The notes under the pieces: model-generated | Seen by the model: only the letters and a program-made list of their open reading frames with translations | The model's database searches: none | Told to the model about the DNA's origin: nothing | Program-made: the position numbers and the translations under genes | Assembly (NCBI GenBank): GCA_037178975.1 | Contig: JASJZH010000003.1 | Span: 9,593,433-9,657,432 of the forward strand | Source of the DNA: Oscheius tipulae | Lineage: Eukaryota; Nematoda; Chromadorea; Rhabditida; Rhabditidae | Direction: 5' to 3' | Length of the DNA: 64,000 nt | Shown: positions 35,901-47,800 of the stretch, in pieces | Position numbering within the stretch: position 1 is the stretch's first letter | How the letters are laid out: every line of letters begins with the position of its first letter

Positions 35901-37169
35901 TCCGCCAGGTGTTCCGCTGCCCCTCACGACGCAAGTCTCGCAAACGGGCATGTCCAGTAGGTTTTCTCTCACCTTTCCAGCCTCTTGTATTTGTCGCAAA
36001 AAAAGCGCTAATTTCCATTTTTTTTTCAGTCATGGATCCCGTGGCCGAGGAAGCTCTGAGGGTACTGCGCATGAACCAGCAGAACAGCACGGAGCCGAAA
36101 CGAGCGAATATTCCGGCCTGGCTTGGTGCTTCTCCTCTCGGCCGTGCTCCCCATCAGGCCGAACACGATCTGCATCTTGCCGCTCTGGAGAACGCCTTCT
36201 CCAAGTGTACTCTGCCGTTCGAGAGTGAGCGTCCTCGCATCTATCTGCCGAAGATTCCCTGTCCTGTTGCTCCGCACTACCCTCAGGTTTGTTCTTAACT
36301 TTTAGGCCACAAGGCGGTCTATAACAGGCATCGCAAACCTCGCCGAAATGTTCGCGTCAGCCAGTTTTGATCAAGCTATATCCCTTTGGAGCTAAAAGTC
36401 GTGTAAACCCGCCAATGTCACACTTTGGAAGCAGGGGGTCAACCGTATCTCTGCGGTCCAAAAATTCTGCCCTACCTCCCTTTCCTTCATTAAGGGGGGC
36501 CCCGTTTTGTTTTTCACACAATTTGCACGATCCCTTCCCTTGCACGACCGTTTTTTGGTTTGACAAAGGGTCCCCCTGTTGATTTCGCTTAGGTTGCGCG
36601 ACCCCCTGCCATGGCAGAGATCAACCGACCACTGCTCATCTAAATATACTTACAAAATTATATTTTACAAAAAAGTTAGACCTCGGGCAGGATTGAACCC
36701 TGCCTGATCGTTTCCAAGCTCTTACTGTCTATAATCGGCCACATTCCGCAGACAAATTCAGTCGGCTTCAAATATACAGGCGCCTAAATATTTTTCCATC
36801 AATCTATGCTAATTTCCAGGTCCCAGCTCCCAATGGCGACACCCTTGAGTACTATCTGCGTCTGAGCCCCGAGACGCTCTTCTTCATCTTTTACTACATG
36901 GAGGGAACGAAGGCTCAGCTGCTGGCCGCCAAGGCTCTTAAAAAGCTCTCGTGGAGATTCCATACCAAGTATTTGACCTGGTTCCAGCGACATGAGGAGC
37001 CCAAGCAGATTACCGACGATTTCGAGCAGGTAGACCTTTTTAAACTGTCCTGTTTAAATCTCTCTTTCAGGGCACCTACGTCTACTTCGACTTCGAGAAA
37101 TGGTCTCAGCGAAAGAAGGAGGCCTTCACGTTTGAGTACCGCTTCTTGGAGGACAAAGAATTCGACTAG
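32922..37169 (+). CDS. CNOT3: CCR4-NOT transcription complex subunit 3
   Basis: Subunit of the CCR4-NOT deadenylase, which shortens mRNA poly(A) tails and represses translation. In C. elegans the homologue is NTL-3. About twelve exons. The N-terminal Not3 coiled coil is nearly canonical ([59 protein letters not shown]). The middle is a low-complexity Ala/Pro/Thr linker (about 33870-35950). The C-terminal NOT box follows ([52 protein letters not shown]) and ends at LEDKEFD. The start ATG is 72 bp after a TTTTTTTTGCAG acceptor. The largest intron (34073-35019) is in the linker. Another (about 36285-36819) carries a dispersed repeat and a tRNA-like fragment. Confidence 0.96.
36569..36616 (+). 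repeat. dispersed repeat (GTCCCCCTGTTGAT family), copy 2
   Basis: Same ordered blocks as at 10971-11028: GTCCCCCTGTTGAT, AGGTTGCGCGA and TGCCATGGCA. It lies in a CNOT3 intron. Confidence 0.6.
36672..36745 (-). repeat. tRNA-like fragment in CNOT3 intron
   Basis: The minus strand has a perfect B-box GGGTTCAATCC (36700-36690) with flanking arm GGCAGGG/CCTGCCC, as in a T-arm. An A-box-like ATGTGGCCGA lies near 36743. The acceptor stem does not pair, so this is more likely a tRNA-derived repeat than a functional tRNA. Confidence 0.45.
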
Positions 37170-37225
37170 TTTTGCCCCCCTCCTGAATTGCCAAGTTTGT
37201 TTTTGAAAATTTTATTTGTTTATAT

Positions 37226-37240
37226 ACACACACACACACG
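37226..37240 (+). repeat. (CA)n microsatellite
   Basis: Seven CA units in the 3' UTR region of CNOT3. Confidence 0.8.
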
Positions 37241-37244
37241 GGAA

Positions 37245-37250
37245 AATAAA
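37245..37250 (+). terminator. polyadenylation signal of CNOT3
   Basis: AATAAA lies 76 bp after the CNOT3 stop codon. Confidence 0.6.
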
Positions 37251-38859
37251 CCAGATTTTGCCGTCTCCATTATCCTTATTTTACAGGCGATTGGCATTTC
37301 TACGAACACGCTTACATGGTTTGGGGGCTTCTCTTTGTTTCTTCTATGTCTGGATCGTCGTCGGGTGCTCAGCGTCTTGGTTTTGTTGTTTTCTGGGAGA
37401 GAGTCGTCTGTAATTTTTGGTGAGTCGAGATCAAGCCCTAAAGGGACAGTAACATTGCAGGTGTATGGGTGTTCCCGGGAACGCGTTCCGAATTTAAATT
37501 TTCTGCGGAAAGTTCCAATTTTGAGAGGATGCAGAAAATGGCCGTTCAAGGTCAAAACAGCGTTTTCTCAATTTTTCTCGACAGCTTTTCGGTTAAAGTA
37601 GACGATTTTAGGGTGAAAATTGACGCTGGATCGATTTAGCATACTTAAAAACGTGTGGAAAGCACCGAAAAATGAAAAAAACATTTTTAGAGAAGTTCAT
37701 GGCGGGACCCGTTTGAAAAAAGTTTTCCGCCAAACCCTCATACCCTTGCAATGTCAGTTATCCATTCAAATCAATACTTTTCAGTGGATTTGGTGCGGTT
37801 CGGGTTCTATTCCAGCTGCGGGTTTCTTCGTCCTTTTTTTCTTCTCCGTCCCCCCTAGTCTCTCATGCTACTAGTCTCCTCCCTCTTTAGATCTGTGTAT
37901 CTTTCCCCACCCCTGAAAAATGCCCATCGTCGGTATTAATCGATGCGGGTCCAGCTTTTTTCCTCCATCCCGGGCATCTTTTCCTCGTTAGTCTCTAGGG
38001 TACTCTTGTGCAAAACAGTCCTCAAAACAAGCTGTCTCTCTCTCATCTTGGACCTCAGTTGAATGTGTGGACTCTCTTCATTCGACGCGTGACCGGGTAA
38101 CATTGTATGCAAACAGGCGTACTGTTCTTTTTAAAAAAAAGAAAATCCTCCCCCCTCCCAAAAATAGTCCATTTCTGACGGATTAGAGGTAGTAAAACAG
38201 TTCTTTAAAGGACTGGTAACAGGAGGCAGCTCTCGCGACGAAATCCTGGCTGGAACATTCAGATTTCTTCTGCAATTTTAGCGCACTTGCGGCTATTTTA
38301 TCAACTCTTCGGTAATTGTTCGGCAGGCAACCCCCTCATTTCAGAATTTTTGGCTCGAACTCGCAGAACCTTTCTAAATCGCGTTTTCATGTATGATTTG
38401 CACTTTTTAGGGTTTTCGAATCTTCGGCGTCCAGCCAGGGTTATTATAATTTTGTCGCTTCGCAGAACTGTATTACTGCCCCTATTTGTTGGCAATGGAC
38501 TTTTGTGATCGCGTGCGTCGGGCAGACGAGGTAGTGCTTGTCTGGATACTTTTTTGTACAGAGAAAAGTAAATAGATAAAGAGTAGAAGCCTCGACTACC
38601 CCGCACCGCACCATGCTCTCTCTTTCTCTCTCTCTCTCAGTCTCTCCAATTCTAAGCGCCGCTCCCTTACGATCCTCACTTTGTTCCTTGTACCCCCAAT
38701 TCCCTTCCACCCAAACCGTGTAACTGTTCGTACAATTCATGTATAAAATCGTCCATCTAGTTTTGGGACATGTCAAGTTGGAGTGAAAGAGAAAGACAGA
38801 TAGAGGCAGAGAGACCGAGAAACAGATGGGCCTAATACAGGGAGATGAGGGAAACTGAC

Positions 38860-38926
38860 CAGCAATAAGATTCGCGAACGTGGGGAAAGCGAAGAGAGAC
38901 AGAAGGAGACAGCAGACCTTCTTCAT
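38860..38926 (-). CDS. possible first exon of a small secreted protein
   Basis: ATG 38926 opens MKKVCCLLLSLFAFPTFANL, a textbook signal peptide. GTTTCAG lies 9 bp upstream, as in trans-spliced genes, and a GT donor lies just after LIAG. A Cys-containing exon-like frame (YPDKHYLVCPTHAITKVHC, stop near 38445) is a possible partner, but its phase and acceptor are not certain. Confidence 0.35.
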
Positions 38927-39089
38927 GTCTCTGTTCTGAAACAGTTTTCAGCTACACACCCTAATCTTTACAGGAAGAGTCAACTGTAAGCCTTGCCACG
39001 ATAGGTTCGAGTGAGCCAAGAAACGAGAGAGCTGGCTCCTCTGATCGTTGCTGGGTAATAGCAAACATGACAGGAATCGGAAACAAAAA

Positions 39090-39172
39090 AGGTTTGTAAA
39101 CAACGCGCCGCCTGGCTTTGCCGGCCATGTGAGGTTACTGACCAGAGGCGCGCGCTGTTTACAAGTCTGGCT
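39090..39172. repeat. short imperfect inverted repeat
   Basis: TTTGTAAACAACGCGCCGCC on the left and GGCGCGCGCTGTTTACAAG on the right can pair around a loop of roughly 45 bp. Confidence 0.55.
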
Positions 39173-40419
39173 GACGCTAAAACTTCACCCATGTTCGTGG
39201 TGCCTGAACACGGTATCAAAGTACCGTTCTTCAGATAGTAACAAGCAGCACAAATCGCGCAATCAGTTGCCTCTGTCATCTTCCGTCAAATGGTTCCTGC
39301 CATGCTGCTCTTTCAAACCTGTCCCATCATGTTTTCATGTCAGCCATCTCTCAGCAATGGTGTCCGTCACCACGAGCAAAAAGCTGGCAAGTCACCACTG
39401 TTGTCAATGCTGTCAAGACTAAGGGACGGCAAACCCGTCGTAGACGATTGGTCCTGTTCTAAATGCCCAAAGATTTCTGTGTGTATGTCGGAAGCTTTTT
39501 TGCCATGTAGTTTGTGCTCACACTAATTGCTGGCAAGTCTAGCAAAGGCGAAGCGATAGCTCGACATTGGAGGGAACATGCGGACAGTTTGGAGTGAGCG
39601 GTGATAACCAGGACGGGCTAACAAAATTGAATAGGAACCGAGCAAAGTTCAAAGGAATCAGAGGTTACAACTGTTACTGAGCCTCTAAATAAAGGCGTTA
39701 GCCATTTTTGTCTTTCGCTGTCGGTTTGCTATATCCGGATTTCATTTCTGGCTGCTTGTACAGGAAAGAGACACCTTGACAAAGTTCTCGTCCTGACAAC
39801 ACCGATCGAAACCATCCAGAAGATTTGTCCTTCCCACATCATGCCAAGCCGCCAAATCAGGGCCAGACAGTCAGCTGATCCTCCAGAATCCAGGCTGTTG
39901 ACTCTCTCTTCTTCTTCTGCCAGTCTCCCAACATCGACGCCGCTTCACAGCTTCGTATCGATCCTGCTCTTTCCCTCCTCGGACTAACTATACCCACGGA
40001 AAAACACAAAATTCTTCCCGCCTAATCTCGCGGGTACAAATGACAGAATTAGCCTTGCCTGGTCTTTTTTAAGTATTTTTCTGTCCAACAACAAGCAGTT
40101 TCTTCTCTACACACTAATACAATGACCCCTTTCCTTTTCCCCCCTCTCCCGATCATCTATTTATGGAGTAGAGGCGCTAATTACGTGCCTAATCTCGAGA
40201 GGTTTCCTTCTTCTGTTTTTTGGAGGGATTAGATTTGCACGCAATCAAAAAGCCTCTTTTCTTGTGGTCTTTGAGCAGACATCATTGAGTAGGATTGGAG
40301 AAAAGGAACAATGGGTTGCCGGATATAGCTAAATATTACTTTTGGCGGAAAAATTAGGCTGTAAGGGGGAAACGTTGTTCATTTTCTGCTCGTATCAATA
40401 TCTTTGGCTTACAGTCTTA

Positions 40420-40640
40420 CTGTCCCTCAGTCTCTCAGTCATTTGTTTCTCTGTTTCTCTGTCTCTTCCAGTTTCTCTATATGTCTATTTCTCTGGCTCT
40501 CAGACTCTCTGTCTCTATGTGCCTTTGTCTCTCTGTCGCTTTGTCTCTGTGTTTCTCTGTCTCTGCGTCTCTCCGTCTTACTGTCTCTCAACCTCTCAGT
40601 CTCTAAGTCTTTCTGTTTCAGTCCCTATTCTGCTGGCTTA
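40420..40640 (+). repeat. TCTCTGTCTC simple repeat
   Basis: About 220 bp of imperfect pyrimidine repeats in the CNOT3/tir-1 gap. Confidence 0.8.
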
Positions 40641-41174
40641 TACTGTCTGTGTCAGTCTGTTCCAATCTGAAGCGACACGCATAGTATCTTGACAAATCCT
40701 GAGTGTTTGGTTGAATATTACTATCAAACAGACAGGCTCAGTAAAATAAGATCGTCTTTTCATTTCAAGTCACCCCCCTGCAGCACAGAGAGACAGCTCT
40801 TTACGGGCGAGACTAATAACAAACTATTTCGTTTCCTCACAAAAAAATGTTACTCCACCAACACTGCCGAAATAATTTATTTGTCCCCTCGTGTCGCCGC
40901 TTCCGTAGAAACCCGAGAAGTCGGTCGCACAATTTGCTAATGTCATGTTCCGAAAATGTCCTTCTTTTAGGATTCATCGTCGCTTTCAATTGTCTGTGTC
41001 CTCCCGTGTCTAATCGCAAAAATGTTCCGGTTTCCGTGGGGGCTCTTCTTCACTCTCACTCTCTCTCTCTCTCTGTCTCCTTCTCTATGAATGCCATTCT
41101 CAAGCAGATCTCACTTCATAAGGGTCGCCTCATAGTCTTGTGAGTCCTGTAATCTTGGGTAATTACTCTGGCTG

Positions 41175-41245
41175 ATTGCGTTACCATGTCTACCTATCCG
41201 AAGGTGTCATTACAGCGATGAGTTCAATCCCAGGGTCTGCTTTTC
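41175..41245 (+). repeat. tRNA-like fragment
   Basis: AGTTCAATCCC at 41221-41231 matches the tRNA B-box. TGGCTGATTGCG near 41169 is a weak A-box. The arms do not pair into a cloverleaf. Confidence 0.35.
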
Positions 41246-41711
41246 TATTTGGCCTTCTGCATTGATTTGGACAGTCACAGAGACAGATACAGTGATGGGT
41301 TCTAATCCTTTTTACCGTACACCTTCTTCCTTATACCATAAGAAACAGATATTCATTCAGACATGAGAAAATGCCAATCAACATGAGAGTAGTGACATTT
41401 TCCTGAGAGTTTCACGCAAACAGAGACTACTTTAATTGCCTGGAAAGGCCTGAGCAAAAACAGAAGATATACAGCTCTTTCTCTACTCTCTTTGTCAGTG
41501 TCACACCTGTCCGCCAGAAAAGCCGCTGCTGATCCTCCTAATTCTGCCCCAGATAAGGCTCGGTTATCGGTCTCGCCTCTCCCTCTTTCTCTTCACACCT
41601 CATGTTCTTAAGACTCTCGTTTCCCCCGGGTCCAGAGGGGGGAAATGATGCGAGTCTGGGTTCCGGTCGTGGGTCGTGTTAAGGTATCTCGTGATCTAAT
41701 CTGTTTTTCTT

Positions 41712-41719
41712 ATAAAAGT
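41712..41719 (+). promoter_or_regulatory. TATA-like box upstream of tir-1 exons
   Basis: TATAAAAG lies about 165 bp before the first tir-1 exon I can support. It could be the core promoter of one transcript, but I see no start codon that links it to the gene. Confidence 0.3.
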
Positions 41720-41878
41720 GCCGCTTGGTACTCTATCGGCCGTGTTTGCAGTAATTCACTTGGTTAATTCCCGATCGAGCGATAATCCGAGCCGCGTTTT
41801 GCGTGTTTTCAACCGACCAACTCTTTGTCCAGCTTTGACCTGTTCATCTCGTTTTGTCTATGTTCTCTATTAAATAGA

Positions 41879-44800
41879 ACCTTACAGAATCCTGGGCGGG
41901 TCGCTGGAAGTGGTCACCACGACGTCCAACGCCAGCAGCAGTCTGGCTCCTGCAGAACCCATAAAACCGGTTAGAGCTCCGAGGATCAGGGTGAGATCTC
42001 TGCCTATCTGCCTATCAGTCTCTCTGTCTCTATTTAAGTCTCTCTCAATGTCTCTCAGTCTAGCAAAACTGAATACATCTCGACACAACTAATGAGTATA
42101 CAAACTCACTCTATTGTTTTCCAGGATGTGAGATCAAAGACGACACAGGGTGAAGATGCAGGCACCCCGGAAAGGAACCTGCTCTCGCGACAAGATGCCT
42201 CTGTCACAGGCTTCCGCTGTCGAAGCCCTTTGGCCAAGACGGGCAGGTGAGCATCGGGATAATCCAGTGTGCGGCACGCAGCTTCACTTGTGTGTGCCGG
42301 ACATGCAGAAATCAGACACCATCTCGTTTTTGCCTAAAATTTCGAGGAGAGGCCATTACGGGCCTTCACTTACTCTTACAAGCACAGCCTCCTTTTTTTC
42401 CGAGCCCCCTTCCTACTTTGGGATTAGGCATAGATTGTGTTGTATCTCCCTGTGTTAGAGATGCCTGCAGCTACGCTGTCTTTATGTTTTCACCTTTTAT
42501 GCACGGGATGATGTGATGATAGGGAACACCATTTGGTTCCCACCTCATTCTGATAAGGATGCTCCGCTTTTCACACACCCCACGCCGCCCCCAATCTTTC
42601 CCAGACAACAGGACAACAATAGCTGTAAGTATACCGGAGATAGGATAGTTGAATTTGATCGTCAACTTATGAAACTTAGTTAAGACATGGTGACAGAGGG
42701 ATAGAGAGAAAGAGAGACTGAGGGACTCAGAGACAGATGAACAGAGAGACATAAAGATAGAAATATAGAGAGACGGAGAGACAGTCCTCAATCATTTGCA
42801 GAGACTATAGATCGGCTGTGGGTGTGGTGCTTATTTTAAAAGAGGGATAGTGACAACACGAGGATAATCCAGGCCGTCCATACACAAACTTTGCACGGCT
42901 GACTGAATTTCTCCACCTTCAGGCTGCACTCGCTCTACGACGATCCGTCGCCCGGCTCGGACAGATCCTGTCTCACTGTAGATTCCGGCGTGAGCAGTAT
43001 GGTCGACAGGCCTCAACTTCGACAGTCGGCCAGTGTCAACTATCCTTCTCGTGCCAGCTCACCTCTACCGCCGACCAACAGCTATGGAGATCCGCCGCCG
43101 GTGCGGCCAACGACAGCAAATCGACTCATTCCAAGGGCCCCGATGATCAGTCAGCGCAGCCAGCCGAATCCCCGGGTAGACAGGAAGCAGAAGATGAACG
43201 GCAGGCCGAGGACGGTGTCCGGAAGTGTGCACGACTTTGGCTGGATGCCGCAGAAAGAGTTCGGAGACGAGCCGCCAGTGGCATGGCAGCCGAACGAGTC
43301 TCCGAAGGATAAGCGCCGAAATTCGTTTGTCGGAGTCCCGCAAAAGAATCCTTTCTTCGGTGATCCTCCTCCCCTGCAGGTTTATATCGGCGGCCCGACC
43401 AAGTCTATCTCGGAGGAAAGGAAGAAGAAGCCACTGCAGCGAACCCCGAAACTCTTGGCCACGCCGGTCGAGATCTCAGCCCCAAGTGGAATCTACCAGG
43501 AGGACGCGATCGCCTCCTCGACGCAGTCCCTGGTCCCCTTGATCGAGTTGAGTGTGGACGAGTCGCCTCTGATGGACACGACGAGTGTCCGCGAGCGCTT
43601 CATGGAATACATTCAGAAACAGGAAGAACTCTTGAGGTAAGACCTGAGGGGACCTTGCACTCGCTTCTATTCTTCAGCTTTCTGCCTGCTTTTGGTTTTT
43701 TTTCCTGTCTGTCAGATTATCCTTTTTGTGGTTCTTGTCTGGAAAACCATACTTTATTTTGGTTCAATTAGTCTTTTCCAGAAGAGAATCAGCTAATCGG
43801 ATCGGCCTGATTTCGATACACAAGCTGCGCCTAATCCCATCACTTTCTTTTCCTCTCCCTTTTCCCGGTGGTCAGGAGCTTATGGCGACAGTCGATCATG
43901 GTCCCTGTTTTGACTACCAGATCAGTTCTTTTCTCTCTCTCTCTCTCTCTCTATTTTTGTCCGTCGTGGGAATATTCAGCCCCCCTTCGCGGAAACAAAA
44001 AAAGATAATGGGAATTAGGATCTGTTCTGATACAGAGGTACTCTCTTTTTTAAGAGACACACCAGCAAAGCTTCCTTTGCAAACTCCTTTTTCTTCCTTC
44101 TGACGCAGATGATAGGCTTGGTTGTCCGTTGGCTAAGTGGCATCATCCCCTCAGCCTTTGCAACTTGTTTACAATCTCCTCTTTTACGCTGACTTACACT
44201 CCTATCAAAAGAGGGAGAAAGGTCACAAAATATTTGTCGAAATAGGTATTTCTGAGGGAGATCAATTCGGATCAATTCACAACTGAAGGTCGGTGTATCT
44301 GCCAGTTGCTGATCAAAGCAAAACGAGGCCTGTGGCTCTTATTTCTTGATCACAGCTTGCTTTTTCTATCTATCTTTTCGCGTTTTCAAAGCTCTTTATC
44401 TTGAGAAGTAAAGTAGAAGTGACACGCAGATTCCTGTCTCAATCTGAAAAATGAGTCACAGATTCTCGGCCCTGTTTTGACGCCTTCAAGCTGTCAGTCT
44501 AAATGTCCTGTACGGCTGGCTGACTATTAAAAAAAAACCGTGGTCTTTGCCCGCATGGCTCAGCCGGTTAGCGCTCCGACTCTCGGGTTCGAATTTCGCG
44601 TGAGTCAGATGTTTTTGTACTTTGACGAAATCCACAAATAGACTTATAGAAAATTTTTTTTTTACTTCATTAGTTGGTTAAAAACATTTATTTTTTACAA
44701 ATTTCTTTTCCCGCGCTTTTTCCTGATTTGCGCACTGAAGTTTAACGGGGGTGCCGGTATACGCTCACTTTGAAAATCTGACAGGGTTACGTCATTTCTC

Positions 44801-47800
44801 CTATCTGGTCCTGAATTGGTCTATTGACCATTTCAGATAAACTGAACTGTTTGGAATAGGCACGAGTCATGCTCACGACCTTGTACTTTTCAATACTTAC
44901 CGTATTACCCCTTTTAGAGCCCTCTCACGTATACGCAGTTACGTATTCGCGTTTTTTGGGCTTAAGACGACTTTTTCTGACTTTCCGATGTTCTGCAAAG
45001 TTGTAGAGCAGATCACGGGCTATAACTTTACAAAACATCGAAAAGTCTGAAAAAAACATCTTGTCTCCGAATAACGCGAATACGTAACTGCGTGCTTCTA
45101 ACGTAGAGGGGCTCCACTAGGGGTAATACGGTACGATTATGTGGGCATAGCGTTATTTCACACATTACTGTTCAGTAGGCTAGTTTGCAGATAACCGCCT
45201 TAAGCTTTTACTTGATCCAATCCAACAACACTTTTTTCCCAGTCTTGAAAGCACCTGTCTAGTGCTGAATAAGAATTTCCCTCATCTTTCAATTGGGGTA
45301 GCCACTCGATGCCGTCAAGTATTGGCATGCCGGCAAATCTCTCCTCCTCGTGCAGCAATTTGACGCCGGCAGGGCAATTGCTCCAACCAAATGCTCTTCT
45401 AATTCTAAACGGCCAGACAATCAGGTACGATTCTCGAATTCATTTGGATGAGATGAGGAGAGCAATTTGTTTGGGAGTGCTGGGGAAGGTCAGTAGGAGG
45501 ATGCGGTGAGGCATAAGATTCAGTGTAGCCAGTTGACCTGCGAAATCTAGCTTGCTTATGTTAAGTAGATGCACAGAGAGACAGGAAGATAGAAAGACTG
45601 AGAGACAGAGAGAGAGAGAGGGAAGAAAGAGACAGAGAGATGCAGAGAAACAGAGAAATAGAAAAACAGTTTGGTTTGTCTCACGGCAGTACTTCTCAGG
45701 AAAATCCTTTTCTCAAGTGTTCCAGGGAAAATTTCAAATGGATTACGTTCCAGCACCAAGACTTTGCCATGTTTATATTTTCTCGACAAAGAACACTGCT
45801 TAAAAGAAGAGACCATGAAAAGATCATGTATAATCGAATCAAAACTTTGAATTTTCCACGAGGCGAGCCAACGATTAGATGCAGGCAATCTGCTCGAAGA
45901 TGTTCGAAATTTGTTGACCTTCGAGGCGGCCACCATTAGCTTCCTGTCTCTCTTTTGTGTGTGCTTTGAGTCAGTCAACTAGTGCTGATCCCCCACCTCC
46001 TCATTTTGTTCCAATTTTTCTATTTATAGCCTGGAAAAAAAGAGAAACTTTCGTCCCGAGAAGGGGATGTCCTCCCTCAATTACAAGGCGGTCAATTGGA
46101 ATGAGCGGGCCCTCGCTTCGTCTCTTTTTATTCGCTGCCTCTTCTGCCTCTTTAATCAATAGAAGATCCACAAACAAAACTTATAGGAGGGAAGTCGACG
46201 GAGAAGCCTCTCCCAATTGTACGCGCGACCGATAGCTTTTCATTTTTACGCAACTGGCAAACTATACTTTTAGATCCTTCATTTATTACAGAGAGACATA
46301 AAGACAGAGAGACAGAAAGATAAATAGATAGAAAAGATAGAGAGACTAAAAGACTGAGAAACAGAGAGCACATTTCCTAGTATACCAGCTAATCTATACG
46401 AATCAATCCCTGAAAAAGTAGGAAGCGTCCTCTAATTGGCAACCTGATGCCTATCTGAATTAGCCGAGTTTTCTCTTTTTCTTCCTGAAATAGACTGTTT
46501 TTCATTTCCCTCTCTTTTTCTCTTTCTGTCTACTAGAGCAATTCTCAGCCACTTCACAATCAGCCAGCCAAGCTGGCCGGAAAGAAGAAAGCCGACGCAG
46601 AAATGCGTTCAAAAAATATTCACAACTTGATCATCAAGCTGGTGCCAGATGTCTACGAGATAAGGTAGTGGGGGTGAAATGTTTGTGGAAGGCATTAGAG
46701 AGTGTGTGGGTCGGTTGAAGAAAGCGAGAGCGAGGAGGCAGGATCAAAATCACAACAATGAGACATAATTTAGGACGGATGATCTGTTGATTGATGTAGA
46801 TGACGATTTTTGCGACCTTGACTCGCCATTTTGTCTCAGCACATCGTCGATTGCTGTGCCGTCTATGCCACCGAAGAGTGCGCCTCCATGTCCGAGTTCT
46901 AACCAGGTATGGGGTTTGACTTTGACTGAACTCTTTGCTTCTGTCTCTGCCAGTCTTCGCGAAATCTTCTTTTAGTACAATGGAGTTGCAAATGGAGACG
47001 TGACCCAAAGTATCGGCGGGACACCTACCATCCTAAAGCATGAAGACACCCTGTGTGAGGACTCTTCCAGTCAAAGCAACACCGAGTACATCAGACACAA
47101 CGGACTGGTAAGACTCTTTCTCTGCAGTTGGCGAACAGACAAGAATTCTGTCGCCCTTCCAATCAGCAAATGAGAGAGGATTTACGGGGGGACAGTTGGG
47201 CGAACTCGCCATTTCAATGCACGTTGCAGCGAGGTGGCTTCCCTTCACTTACAAACACTTTCCTTCCAGAGTAAGCAGCCTTGAGTCAACATGAGTCAGA
47301 GTCAATGACCTCATTTCTCCCTCTTTAGAATAGGGGAAAGTCAAATACAGATCGTTATGCCAGCACAGGTTTTGACACAAATGTTACAGGGTAGTTCGGA
47401 GTCCAAGTTGCAACAGTCTCTCTCGACGCCGACCCCTCAAGAGGAAGTTGTGATCATTAGGAAGGATTCAGAGTACCGGAGATTCAAGGCAAGTTGTTCA
47501 GAGACAAAGAGACAGAGACTACAATCCCAATAGAGCTTAATCTCTGAACTCGAAAAGTAGTATAGACAGTATTGCGTCAGTGCAAAAAGTCAATCCGGCC
47601 ATCAATAACGGCTGAGCGGTACAAATTACCTCGGTATATCGCATGTGGACTTCGGTTTTTGTAGTCGGCCTTTGACAAGTTACTTGACCTTTATCAGAAA
47701 GCTGTGTGGGTTTGAGAGACTCCAGTATATGTCCCTTTTTCGACAGAGTCTTTCCCCGATTTTAGAACAGGAAAAGCTATACTTTTGCATCAGTCAACGA

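Larger units (their letters stand above)
37251..41878. other. gene-poor gap between CNOT3 and tir-1
   Basis: I find no gene with recognisable domains. Contents: a possible signal-peptide exon at 38860-38926, an inverted repeat at 39090-39172, a TCTCTGTCTC array at 40420-40640, a tRNA-like B-box at 41221 and a TATA-like box at 41712. Upstream exons of tir-1 may also lie here. ATG 39842 opens 51 codons, but no good splice donor follows. Confidence 0.5.

Noticed and set aside
38980-39279. 99-residue Cys-rich minus-strand frame
   Set aside because: It overlaps an inverted repeat, has no splice context or recognisable domain, and the other strand is equally open.
39842-39999. ATG with a Ser/Pro-rich frame as the first tir-1 exon
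   Set aside because: No good splice donor lies in the frame before its stop codon, and no phase link to the 41879 exon can be shown.
40342-40692. 116-residue hydrophobic plus-strand frame resembling a membrane protein
   Set aside because: The apparent helices are translated TCTCTGTCTC repeat, with no start context or homologous domain.
44552-44605. Functional tRNA gene in a tir-1 intron
   Set aside because: The A- and B-boxes are only 18 bp apart and no acceptor stem or anticodon loop can be formed.
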